Below, piece by piece: positions 1 through 6,696 of a stretch of DNA of 11,775 bases. The position numbers and the translations under genes were made by a program. Origin of the DNA: JBEKYH01 sp049511115 (GTDB taxonomy: Bacteria; Planctomycetota; Phycisphaerae; Tepidisphaerales; Tepidisphaeraceae); the NCBI GenBank assembly GCA_049511115.1, contig JBEKYH010000115.1:1-11775 (forward strand), in the 5' to 3' direction. Within the stretch, counting starts at the first letter, position 1. Each line of letters opens with the position of its first letter. The notes below the pieces were generated by a model. The model worked only from the letters and a program-made list of their open reading frames with translations, was not told where the DNA came from and made no database searches.

Positions 1-39
1 GTTCAGGGGTGGTCTTGGACGGAGGAGCCGTATCAATAA
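1..39 (+). CDS. C-terminal end of an upstream gene (partial)
   Basis: Frame 1 is open from the first base and reads VQGWSWTEEPYQ, then TAA at 37-39. Only twelve residues are visible, so no family can be named. Two points favour a real gene end. The residues look like an ordinary protein tail. The palindromic repeat starts 3 nt after this stop, exactly as its second copy starts 2 nt after the stop of the second ExbD gene at 7752-7754. The other two forward frames run into the repeat. It may still be chance, given the short length. Confidence 0.35.
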   Translation, partial: VQGWSWTEEPYQ

Positions 40-42
40 GAC

Positions 43-148
43 AAAGGACTGAGGGCCGAGGACTGAGGACTGAGCAAAGAGCAAAGACCAACGAGTCGCC
101 TGCGCATTATCTGCACCTCAGTCCTCAGTCCTCGGCCCTCAGTCCTTT
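43..148. repeat. Perfect 32-bp inverted repeat, GGACTGAG family, copy 1
   Basis: Bases 43-74 and 117-148 are exact reverse complements over 32 bp, with a 42-nt loop (75-116). The arm is built from the unit GGACTGAG (twice in tandem) plus GGACTGAGGGCCGA. As RNA or single-stranded DNA it would form a very stable long hairpin. A diverged copy with the same arms lies at 7757-7788/7932-7963. It contains no transposase or long reading frame, so it looks like a non-autonomous palindromic repeat (REP/MITE-like). It could also serve as a transcription-end barrier between the upstream gene and the next one. Repeat and arms are seen directly; the mobile origin is inference. Confidence 0.85.
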
Positions 149-275
149 CCTCACCGAAAGCAAAAAACCGTGCTTCCGCGAGTTTCCTGTTTCTTTCCCT
201 TCCAACGGGTATTAGAATTCATTTCACGCAAATGTCCGCCGCTTCGGGGATAAAGTTTTGACGGAGGCCTCGCCC
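149..275. other. Intergenic leader before the metallo-hydrolase gene
   Basis: AT-richer non-coding stretch between the right arm of the palindrome and the first full gene. A weak candidate -10 (TATTAG, 210-215) is followed by an A/T-rich patch, but no convincing -35 can be paired with it. A promoter here is likely from position but not proven by sequence. Confidence 0.3.
263..267 (+). promoter_or_regulatory. Shine-Dalgarno GGAGG that sets the start of the metallo-hydrolase
   Basis: GGAGG lies 8 nt before the GTG at 276, an ideal spacing. The longer in-frame TTG start at 258 would place this site inside the coding region and is preceded only by a poor GGGGA. This motif therefore favours GTG 276 as the initiation codon. 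Confidence 0.7.
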
Positions 276-1472
276 GTGGGTAATTCGGACTCAACACCCG
301 TTAGGAACCTGAGGATTCGGTTTTGGGGTGTCCAGGGAAGCTGTCCGATGTTTCCCCAGACGCACGAGGTGGACGAGTTTGAGCGGATGATCACCTACGA
401 TCTCCTGCAAAAAATCGTCCATGACATCCGTGACCACTCCCACAACGGACACGGATGCACCGTCGAGGACCTCATCGGCGGGTCCGTCACGCCAGAACGG
501 CTCGATGCCTACCAGCGCAAACTCGGCCCGAGCAACCTCCCGGTTTATGGCGGGGATACCACCTGCATCAGCGTCGAAACCGGCGACGGGAACATCCTGG
601 TCTTCGACTGCGGCAGCGGCATCCGCAATTGCTCGAAATTCTTCGTGCAGGACTGGCCGGCGAGCAAGCCCCGGGAAATTTTTGTCTTCGGGACGCATGA
701 GCACCTCGACCATCGCAGTGGGTTGCCGTTCAGTCAGTTCCTGTTCGTGAAGCCCCCCTTCCTGACGCATATCTATGGAAGCTCGCGATTTTTGCAGGCG
801 TTGGACGAGCGGTACGGCATTTTCTCCCGGACGATCGGGTCATCGACCCACCTGGACGACCCGATTGATTTCCGCGTGATGTCAGCAAGCTTCAAGGGGT
901 ATGAACTGGCCAGGCCAGCGGAAGACCCGCCGCCCGCTGCGGGACGGCCGCCTCCGTGGGCCGTGCTTCCCGCCAATGAGCCGGTGCGGATCGGCGCCAC
1001 GACCATCAGCAGCTTCGCCGTCTATCACGGGCCGGCGCATTGCCTGGCATTCAAGATTCAATACGGCCCGGTTAAATTCCTCTTTTGCACCGATCACGAA
1101 ACCCGGCATGGGCGTGATGCATCCGACCCGCGGCAGGGGTTGAGCGAGGCGGCCGATAAACGGCTCAGCGAAGAAAGTATTGACGTGGACGCCGCATATT
1201 TTGACGGACAATACTTCCGGCAGGAATATGACGGCAACAAGGGAATCGGCGTCACCCAGGCCGTCAGCCGCCTGGACTGGGGGCACGGTTGTATTGAAGA
1301 TGTTCTGGAACGCGTAAAGCGGTGTCACATCAAGCACGCGTACATCGGGCATCACGACCCCGAGCGCACCTGGGTGGCCCGTCTGGAACTGGACCACTGG
1401 CTCGCAGACCAAAGCCGGGGGCAACCGTACACGGTTGAACTGGCCAAAAGTGAGGGCGTTCTCGATCTGTGA
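276..1472 (+). CDS. Metallo-beta-lactamase-fold hydrolase, probable cyclic nucleotide/phosphate phosphodiesterase
   Basis: A 398-residue protein when started at GTG 276 (good GGAGG 8 nt upstream); a TTG at 258 would add six residues. The N-terminus has the strand RIRFWGVQGSCP, and YGGDTTCISVE follows later, both typical of the PhnP/COG1235-like branch of the MBL superfamily. Metal-site motifs are present: THEHLDH at residues 140-146, H251 in VYHGP, TDHE at 272-275, and GHHDP with H359/H360. Between the first strand and the YGGDTT motif lies an unusual insertion of about 60 residues (roughly 20-80), rich in His and acidic residues. The expected reaction is hydrolysis of a phosphodiester with two divalent metals in the cytoplasm; no signal peptide is seen. 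Its stop overlaps the start of the adenylate cyclase (GTGA, 1469-1472), so the two are almost certainly co-translated. This makes cAMP or another cyclic nucleotide the most likely substrate. The fold call is firm; the substrate is inference from context. Confidence 0.88.
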   Translation: MGNSDSTPVRNLRIRFWGVQGSCPMFPQTHEVDEFERMITYDLLQKIVHDIRDHSHNGHGCTVEDLIGGSVTPERLDAYQRKLGPSNLPVYGGDTTCISVETGDGNILVFDCGSGIRNCSKFFVQDWPASKPREIFVFGTHEHLDHRSGLPFSQFLFVKPPFLTHIYGSSRFLQALDERYGIFSRTIGSSTHLDDPIDFRVMSASFKGYELARPAEDPPPAAGRPPPWAVLPANEPVRIGATTISSFAVYHGPAHCLAFKIQYGPVKFLFCTDHETRHGRDASDPRQGLSEAADKRLSEESIDVDAAYFDGQYFRQEYDGNKGIGVTQAVSRLDWGHGCIEDVLERVKRCHIKHAYIGHHDPERTWVARLELDHWLADQSRGQPYTVELAKSEGVLDL

Positions 1473-4405
1473 ATGAGAACCGCATGATGTCGACTGAAAC
1501 GACACCCGGCCTGCCACGGCGTCTGGGTGAATACCTGGAGTGCGCCGACGGCGTCATCGGCCGGGCCCTGGAGCGCCAGCGCGCCACCGGCCTGCAAGGC
1601 GAGGAGCCGGCCAAGCGCCTCGGCGAGTTGCTCATCGAGGCCGGCGAAGTCCCCGCAACAGCGCTTCGCGCCGCCCTCACCCGCCAGCGCGCCGACCGTC
1701 TGCGCGCCTGCGCGCTTTTTGGCAATCTATCCGATGCCGACCTGGCTCAGGTGTGCGGAATCGTTCAGGAAATCAGCATTCCCGCAGGAACCAAATTCAT
1801 CGAACAGGACACGCGCGGCGACTGCTTTTACCTCATCGCCTCCGGCACGGTGGTGGTCTTTGGCCAATACCTCGGCGACGACGGACTTATCAGCGAATCC
1901 CCCCTGGCGACACTCACCAGCGGCGAAACCATCGGCGAAATGGGGTATTTCTCCGGCGGCAAACGCTCGGCCTCGGCGCGAACGCGCGAGCCGACTGAAT
2001 TGCTGCGCATCCCCTATGCGGCGCTGCCGGAAGTATTCGAGTTGATCCCCACGCTGGCCAACGGATTCCTGAAAATCGTGACCGCGCGCCTGCGCGAACT
2101 GAATTACCAATATCACGCCACCGTCCATCATCGCCGCGCCGCCGAGCGCTCCCTGCGCTACCTAAGCGAATATCTGGATTCCGCGGGTCAGATCGGCTTG
2201 CGGCTAGATCTGGAGCAGGGGATCGAAGACCTGATCAAGCGTCTGGTCTCGACCGCCAGTAAAATCATGAACGCCGACCGGGCCAGCCTGTTTCTACTCG
2301 ATCCGGAGACGGGCGATTTATGGTCGAAGGTGGCCGAGGGGGAAAACAGCCGCGAAATCCGCATCCGCGCCGGCCACGGCCTGGCCGGCTGGGTCGCCAA
2401 GCACGGGACCGTCCTCAATATTCCCGACGCCTATCAGGACAACCGCTTCAATAAGGAAGTGGATGCCCGAACCGGCTATCGCACCAGGGCCATTCTGTGC
2501 GGTCCGGTGCGTGACTTGCAGGGCCAGGCCATCGGCGTGATTCAGGTCATCAACAAAAAAGACGGCGGCGTGTTCGGCCCGGACGATGAATTGATGTTCA
2601 AGGCCTTTGCCCATCAGGCGGCAATCGCCGTCGAAAACTTCAATCTGTTCCAGCGATTGAAGGAGAGCCACGAAAAGATGGCCCTCATGCTGGATGTGGC
2701 CACGAGCGTCACGCAAACGCTTGATCTGCCACAGCTCATTAAGAAGTTTGTCGCCAAGGTCAAGGACATTTTGAATTGCGACCGGGCGTCGTTCTTTGTC
2801 CACGACGCCGCCTCCAACGAGCTCTGGTCGATGGAAGCCAGCGACACGGAAGTAAAGGAAATCCGCTTCCCCGCCGATTGCGGACTGGCCGGTCATACCG
2901 CCATGAGCGGCGAAGTCGTCAACATTCCCGACGCCTATCAGGACCCGCGCTTCAATCCCCAGATCGACAAGCAGACCAACTACCGCACGCGCAGCGTGCT
3001 GTGCGTGCCCGTAGTGGATCGCGAAGGCCGCGTCACCGGCGTCACCCAGGCGATCAATCGCTCGGGCGGCCCGTTTGGGATTGAGGACATCGCGTTTCTC
3101 CGGGCCATCAGCTCGCAGATCGGCGTCGCCGTGGCCAACGCGCAGCTTTACGACCGCGCCGCCGCCATGCGGAACTATTTGCACAGCGTGCAGCAGAGCA
3201 TTTCCAACAGCATTGTCACGCTCGACGGCGATTGGCGCGTGGTCACGGCCAACAAGGCCGCTCTTTCGCTCCTGGACACCGAGGCGATCAATTGCGTCCA
3301 GTGTGATTTGCGGGACGTGCTGGGTCCCTGCAACAGCGGCCTCATCGAACTCATCGAACGCGCCTATGCCGGCAGCGGCAGCGCGGTCGGATACGACTTT
3401 GACATGTTCTCGCCCCGCTCTCCGCGCAAGCGGGGTGTCGTCAACGTGAGCATTTTGCCGCTCATCGCCGCCGACGAAAACCGCGGAAACGTGGCCGACC
3501 CAGGCCGCGGACTGGTGATCGTCCTGGAAGATGTCACCCGCGAAAAAACCGCCGTCGGCACCCTCAGCCGCTATGTCGCCAAGGAGATCGCCGAGCAGAT
3601 TCTGGCCAATCCCGACCGCCTCAAACTCGGCGGCACGCGCTGCAAGGCCACCATCCTTTTCTCAGACATTCGCGGCTTCACGACCCTGTCCGAAGGCATG
3701 GCCGCTGAGGAAATGGTCGAGCTGTTGAACAATTATTTCACGCTCATGGTCGAAGAAGTGCTCGATGAGCACGGCATGCTCGACAAGTTCATGGGCGACG
3801 CCATGATGGCCCTGTTCGGAATTCCCTTCCCCACTGATCAGGACGCCGTTCGTGGCGTGCGCGCCGCCCTGCGCATGAGCCGGGCCTTGCGCGGTTTCAA
3901 CGAAGGGCGCATCGCGCGCGGGCAGCGACCGTTGCCGATCGGCGTGGGCATCAATACCGGCGACGTGGTTTCCGGCAACATCGGCTCGCAAAAGCACATG
4001 AATTTCACCGTCATCGGCGATGAGGTGAACACCGCCAGCCGCCTGGAAGGGTTGAATAAGTTTTACGGCACGGAAATCCTCATCAGCGAAAGCACGCGCC
4101 AGGAAATCGGCGACCAATTCGTCCTGCGGCTCGTCGATCACGTTTTGGTCGTCGGCAAGAGCCAGGCCATGCCGATATATGAAGTGCTGGGAGTGGCCGG
4201 CCAACCCTTGTCGCACGGCCAGCAATGCTTCGCCGCCGGTTTGGAGGCTTATCAGCAGCGGCAGTTCGCCTGCGCCCTGGACCATTTCCGCAACGGCGCG
4301 GAGCATGATCCGGTGTGCCGGGTGTTCGTGGCCCGGTGCGAGCATTTTTCCGTCCATCCGCCGCCGCCGGAGTGGAACGGCGTGTGGCGCGCGACGGGGA
4401 AGTAG
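1469..4405 (+). CDS. Class IIIb adenylate cyclase with cNMP-binding, two GAF and PAS domains
   Basis: A 978-residue soluble sensor cyclase making cAMP from ATP. Order: MshEN-like helices (about 45-75, RLGELLIEAGEV); Crp-type cNMP-binding domain (about 83-200) with phosphate cassette GETIGEMGYF...KRSASA (E157, R166); GAF1 (about 248-395) with an intact NKFDE motif (N362, K363, F369, D373, E374); GAF2 (about 418-565) with a degenerate version (N530, R531, F536, D540, I541); PAS-like domain (about 572-690); catalytic domain (about 725-900); TPR-like tail ending in a PPPPEWNGV motif. All catalytic residues are present: metal ligands D733 and D777, purine-selecting K773 and T847, transition-state N854 and R858. 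Lys plus Thr indicates ATP specificity and class IIIb. GAF-GAF-PAS-cyclase-TPR is the layout of cyanobacterial CyaB1, whose GAF domains bind cAMP and activate the enzyme. The extra N-terminal cNMP domain is an added possible feedback sensor. Start GTG 1469 overlaps the previous stop by 4 nt; ATG 1484 or 1487 are alternatives. Confidence 0.95.
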   Translation: MNENRMMSTETTPGLPRRLGEYLECADGVIGRALERQRATGLQGEEPAKRLGELLIEAGEVPATALRAALTRQRADRLRACALFGNLSDADLAQVCGIVQEISIPAGTKFIEQDTRGDCFYLIASGTVVVFGQYLGDDGLISESPLATLTSGETIGEMGYFSGGKRSASARTREPTELLRIPYAALPEVFELIPTLANGFLKIVTARLRELNYQYHATVHHRRAAERSLRYLSEYLDSAGQIGLRLDLEQGIEDLIKRLVSTASKIMNADRASLFLLDPETGDLWSKVAEGENSREIRIRAGHGLAGWVAKHGTVLNIPDAYQDNRFNKEVDARTGYRTRAILCGPVRDLQGQAIGVIQVINKKDGGVFGPDDELMFKAFAHQAAIAVENFNLFQRLKESHEKMALMLDVATSVTQTLDLPQLIKKFVAKVKDILNCDRASFFVHDAASNELWSMEASDTEVKEIRFPADCGLAGHTAMSGEVVNIPDAYQDPRFNPQIDKQTNYRTRSVLCVPVVDREGRVTGVTQAINRSGGPFGIEDIAFLRAISSQIGVAVANAQLYDRAAAMRNYLHSVQQSISNSIVTLDGDWRVVTANKAALSLLDTEAINCVQCDLRDVLGPCNSGLIELIERAYAGSGSAVGYDFDMFSPRSPRKRGVVNVSILPLIAADENRGNVADPGRGLVIVLEDVTREKTAVGTLSRYVAKEIAEQILANPDRLKLGGTRCKATILFSDIRGFTTLSEGMAAEEMVELLNNYFTLMVEEVLDEHGMLDKFMGDAMMALFGIPFPTDQDAVRGVRAALRMSRALRGFNEGRIARGQRPLPIGVGINTGDVVSGNIGSQKHMNFTVIGDEVNTASRLEGLNKFYGTEILISESTRQEIGDQFVLRLVDHVLVVGKSQAMPIYEVLGVAGQPLSHGQQCFAAGLEAYQQRQFACALDHFRNGAEHDPVCRVFVARCEHFSVHPPPPEWNGVWRATGK

Positions 4406-4431
4406 GACGGACGACGGAGGCGAGGCCTGTG

Positions 4432-4483
4432 TAGGGTGGGCATCGCCCACCGTTTGGCGAAATGGTGGGCGGTGTCCACCCTA
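4432..4483. repeat. TAGGGTGGGC hairpin repeat, copy 1
   Basis: Arms 4432-4451 and 4464-4483 pair over 20 bp around a 12-nt loop. The two departures from exact symmetry (bases 4472 and 4475) both give G-U pairs in a + strand RNA, so the RNA hairpin stays intact. A second copy lies at 7834-7887. Similar TAGGGTGGGC(A/G)(T/C)CGCCCACC elements are, from general knowledge, common in planctomycete genomes. No gene is carried. Confidence 0.8.
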
Positions 4484-4492
4484 AACTAATTG

Positions 4493-4521
4493 GAGGGGTT
4501 GCCGACGAGGAACAGCCCCTC
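4493..4521. repeat. Short hairpin in the spacer
   Basis: GAGGGGTTG (4493-4501) pairs with CAGCCCCTC (4513-4521), nine positions including one G-U, loop 11 nt. There is no T-run behind it, so it is not a canonical terminator. Confidence 0.5.
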
Positions 4522-4560
4522 GGCCTGTCGCAGGTTTTGCTCTGAACGCTCCTCATTCCT

Positions 4561-4576
4561 CCCCCGGTACCGGGGG
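4561..4576. repeat. Perfect 16-bp palindrome
   Basis: CCCCCGGTACCGGGGG is its own reverse complement with no loop. This dyad symmetry can be a protein-binding site (operator-like) or another repeat remnant. It lies about 110 nt before the vWA start, and no matching second copy is seen in the window. Confidence 0.5.
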
Positions 4577-4606
4577 TCGAGGTAAATGGGGCTTGGCAGC
4601 CTGTAG

Positions 4607-4634
4607 GGTCCGCACCGCGGACCGCTTTTGTCTT
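4607..4634 (+). terminator. Possible intrinsic terminator or GGTCCGC hairpin repeat
   Basis: GGTCCGC (4607-4613), loop ACC, GCGGACC (4617-4623) form a perfect 7-bp GC-rich stem, followed by GCTTTTGTCTT. Stem, short loop and imperfect T-run resemble a Rho-independent terminator. It would end transcription from the cyclase pair before the vWA promoter. The prefix TAGGGTCCGC also resembles the TAGGGTGGGC repeats, so it may be a third repeat type that happens to terminate. Confidence 0.45.
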
Positions 4635-4669
4635 CAACAGTCAGTGCCCGCCGCTCGGCCCTGATGCCC

Positions 4670-4675
4670 TATAAT
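4670..4675 (+). promoter_or_regulatory. Candidate -10 box TATAAT for the vWA-exbBD operon
   Basis: An exact TATAAT ends 10 nt before the ATG at 4686. A start site at the usual distance would leave only about 3-4 nt of leader, and no Shine-Dalgarno is present (the bases before ATG are ACGGCAGCCT). This would suggest near-leaderless translation. No good -35 is found 16-18 nt upstream. Confidence 0.4.
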
Positions 4676-4685
4676 ACGGCAGCCT

Positions 4686-5786
4686 ATGTCCAATCTGTTT
4701 TCCACCCCGCGAATCGATCCGCCGCTGCCGCAAGCCGCGCCGGCTCTTCCGCCGGAAGGTGAATTGAAACCAGTATTAGACTTCTGGCGACAGCCCTGGG
4801 TGGTCAATGTCCTCCCCTGGGTCACCAGCGTCACTATCCACTTAGGTCTGATCATTCTCGTATTGGCCACCTACAAAGCGGCCGGCCAGATATTCAAGGT
4901 GGTGCAGGAACAGATCATCATCCCCGACGCCTCGCTGGCCACCGACGCGGGAAGCATTCCGAATCCGGGGCTGGGCGACGAGAGCAGCCGCAGCGCGGCG
5001 CAGGATGTGGATTCCAGCGTGACCGAGTCCAACGGATTTTCGCAGGTGAAAAGCAATCTGACGGAGACACTGATCAAGACGCCGACGGGAAGCGCCGCCG
5101 ATGAAGAGGGCGCCATTTTTGACCCGCAGGGCAAAAGCAAGGGATTGGGCAGCGGCCTGACCGACCAATCCACCGGTGCGCTTGCCCAGTTCGGCAATCC
5201 CGGCGGCGGGGAGATCGGCCCGCGCGGCAAGGTCTTCGGACACGGCGGCAATGCCATGCGCATCGTTTACATTTGCGATGCTTCCGGTTCCATGATGACC
5301 AAGATGGACCTGCTCAAACTCGAACTCGACAAATCCGTCGAGCAGCTTCAGCCCGTGCAGGCTTTCGACGTGATCTTCTTCCAGGATTCCCTCAACAACC
5401 CCAACAGCCAGATTGATCTTGCCCCCGATCTGATGATGGCCACCGCCGGAAACAAGAAAAAGCTCTACACTTTCCTCCAGGACATAGTGGGCCAAAGCTC
5501 AACGCATGTGATCCCGGCCCTGACCACCGCCTTCCATCTGCCCACCCGGCCCGAGCTGATTTACCTCCTCACCGACGGAGCGTTCGAGGATGAAGGCTCG
5601 CAGGCCGTGATGGACGCCATCAACGCCCTCAATGCGGAAAAGAAGGTTAAGGTCAACACCGTTTTGTTCCTCGGCAAAGACATCGACCCCGACGAATTAA
5701 AAGAAGCCAGCGCCGCCATGAAGCGCATCGCCACGGATAACGGCGGCGTGTACAATCAGGTTTCCGTCAGTGATCTAGGCAATTAG
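4686..5786 (+). CDS. Membrane-anchored von Willebrand A (vWA) protein with TonB-like transmembrane helix
   Basis: A 366-residue protein. Residues 1-40 are a short Pro-rich cytoplasmic head; 41-63 form one transmembrane helix (core SVTIHLGLIILVLATY), so the rest should face the periplasm. Residues about 65-190 are a Gly/Ser/Asn-rich linker, followed by a vWA domain (about 193-360). The metal-ion-dependent adhesion site is complete: DASGSM (D198, S200, S202), T280/T281, and D297 in LLTDGAF. The domain should therefore bind a metal and a protein ligand. The helix has S48 and H52 in the Ser-x3-His spacing of TonB Ser16/His20, with PWV just before, which fits ExbB contact. It is the first gene of a run with ExbB (22 nt downstream) and two ExbDs. 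No TonB C-terminal domain is present. The vWA call and topology are firm; a role as an ExbB-driven transducer is inference. Confidence 0.92.
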   Translation: MSNLFSTPRIDPPLPQAAPALPPEGELKPVLDFWRQPWVVNVLPWVTSVTIHLGLIILVLATYKAAGQIFKVVQEQIIIPDASLATDAGSIPNPGLGDESSRSAAQDVDSSVTESNGFSQVKSNLTETLIKTPTGSAADEEGAIFDPQGKSKGLGSGLTDQSTGALAQFGNPGGGEIGPRGKVFGHGGNAMRIVYICDASGSMMTKMDLLKLELDKSVEQLQPVQAFDVIFFQDSLNNPNSQIDLAPDLMMATAGNKKKLYTFLQDIVGQSSTHVIPALTTAFHLPTRPELIYLLTDGAFEDEGSQAVMDAINALNAEKKVKVNTVLFLGKDIDPDELKEASAAMKRIATDNGGVYNQVSVSDLGN

Positions 5787-5796
5787 TGAGCCTCTC

Positions 5797-5802
5797 AAAG
5801 GA
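5797..5802 (+). promoter_or_regulatory. Ribosome binding site of exbB
   Basis: AAAGGA lies 6 nt before the ATG at 5809, within the 22-nt gap after the vWA stop. It supports this ATG over the internal ATG at 5872, which would remove most of the signal-peptide n-region. Confidence 0.6.
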
Positions 5803-5808
5803 CCGGAA

Positions 5809-6690
5809 ATGAATACCAGTCGTTGGAGCCTTTACCCCACATCGAAAATCAGATTGGCGCTCTTCGTCGTCATGATCGCCCTGGCGTTGCTCGTCGTGAG
5901 CCGCGCTCAGGCGCAATCCGCCGCGCCGAGCAGCCCCGGCACGACTACCATCAAGAAGCCCGAAGGCATCTTCTCCCTGCTGGCCAGCGACATCACATTC
6001 GTGTCGGTGACCATCATTCTTCTCTCCATCGTCGGAATGACGCTCATTATCCAGGGCTTCATCCAGTGCCGCCGCGAAGTCTTCATGCCCACCGGGACCA
6101 TCAACACGATCCGCGAGCTGATCGCGCAGAAGCGCTTCAAGGAGTTGATCGACTTCACCGAGGGCGACCCCAGCTTTGTCAGCCGCGCCCTCAACCCGGC
6201 CCTCAAGCGCGCCCCCAGTTTCCCGGCCATGAAAGAGGCCATGGAAACCGCTCTCGGCGAGCAGACCGCCGAGCAATTCCGCCGCATCGAATATCTCAAC
6301 ATTATCGGCAACCTCGGTCCGCTGCTGGGCCTGCTGGGCACCGTGCTGGGGATGATCGACGCGTTTGAGGCGCTTCACGCCGCCGGCGGGCAGGCTGATC
6401 CGGCGACCCTCGCCTACGGCATTTCCGAGGCCCTCACCCACACCATGCTGGGACTGATGCTGGCGGTGCCGTGCCTGGCGGCATTCGGCGTTTTGCGGAC
6501 GATGGTGGACCGCCTGACCGTGCAGGGCGCCCTGGAGGCCGAAGACATTCTCCTCATGATCAAGCCCGTCGAACCGCGCCCGATGGCCACCGCGCCGCGC
6601 CCCGGCGGCTTGCCTCAACCAACGGTCGGACCGCCTCCGCTTCGCAAAGGCCCGCTGCCGACGCCCGCTCCCATGCCCAGCCCGGAATAA
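5809..6690 (+). CDS. exbB: ExbB/TolQ/MotA-family proton-channel protein
   Basis: A 293-residue inner-membrane stator subunit that forms a proton channel with ExbD. It begins with a cleavable-looking signal peptide (1-36; Arg/Lys n-region, hydrophobic 16-30, AQAQ cleavage site). Transmembrane helices follow at about 61-84, 163-187 and 210-232, with the usual large cytoplasmic loop (85-160) between the first and second. Signature LGPLLGLLGTVLGMIDAF is present. By alignment with E. coli ExbB, T178, E207 and T212 correspond to the channel residues T148, E176 and T181, with nearly the same spacing. The C-terminus (255-293) is an unusual Pro-rich tail. It sits between the vWA gene and the first exbD, which starts 6 nt after its stop, as expected for one complex. 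Proton-motive-force use is known for the family; the driven partner here is unproven. Confidence 0.95.
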   Translation: MNTSRWSLYPTSKIRLALFVVMIALALLVVSRAQAQSAAPSSPGTTTIKKPEGIFSLLASDITFVSVTIILLSIVGMTLIIQGFIQCRREVFMPTGTINTIRELIAQKRFKELIDFTEGDPSFVSRALNPALKRAPSFPAMKEAMETALGEQTAEQFRRIEYLNIIGNLGPLLGLLGTVLGMIDAFEALHAAGGQADPATLAYGISEALTHTMLGLMLAVPCLAAFGVLRTMVDRLTVQGALEAEDILLMIKPVEPRPMATAPRPGGLPQPTVGPPPLRKGPLPTPAPMPSPE

Positions 6691-6696
6691 TCGGCC

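Larger units (their letters stand above)
4406..4685. other. Repeat-rich intergenic spacer (280 nt)
   Basis: No coding frame is convincing here. The spacer is a chain of secondary structures: a TAGGGTGGGC hairpin (4432-4483), a 9-bp hairpin (4493-4521), a 16-bp perfect palindrome (4561-4576) and a terminator-like GGTCCGC hairpin (4607-4634). It closes with a TATAAT box at 4670-4675. It probably separates two transcription units, the cyclase pair and the vWA-ExbB-ExbD operon. Confidence 0.7.

Noticed and set aside
43..148. CRISPR-like array from the tandem GGACTGAG units
   Set aside because: The units are adjacent without unique spacers and are arranged as an inverted pair, not as direct repeats with spacers. 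No cas gene is present.
9..215. Open frame of 68 codons on the + strand across the first palindrome
   Set aside because: Most of it is translated repeat arms and loop, with no ribosome site. The parallel peptide (GRGLRTEQR) in another frame near 7760 comes from the repeat, not from protein homology.
258..275. TTG 258 as the start of the metallo-hydrolase
   Set aside because: GTG 276 has GGAGG at ideal spacing; TTG 258 has only a weak GGGGA. It would add only six residues and cannot be fully excluded.
3662..4450. Antisense frame of 262 codons opposite the cyclase catalytic domain
   Set aside because: The sense strand encodes a complete catalytic domain with all key residues; the antisense product has no family resemblance.
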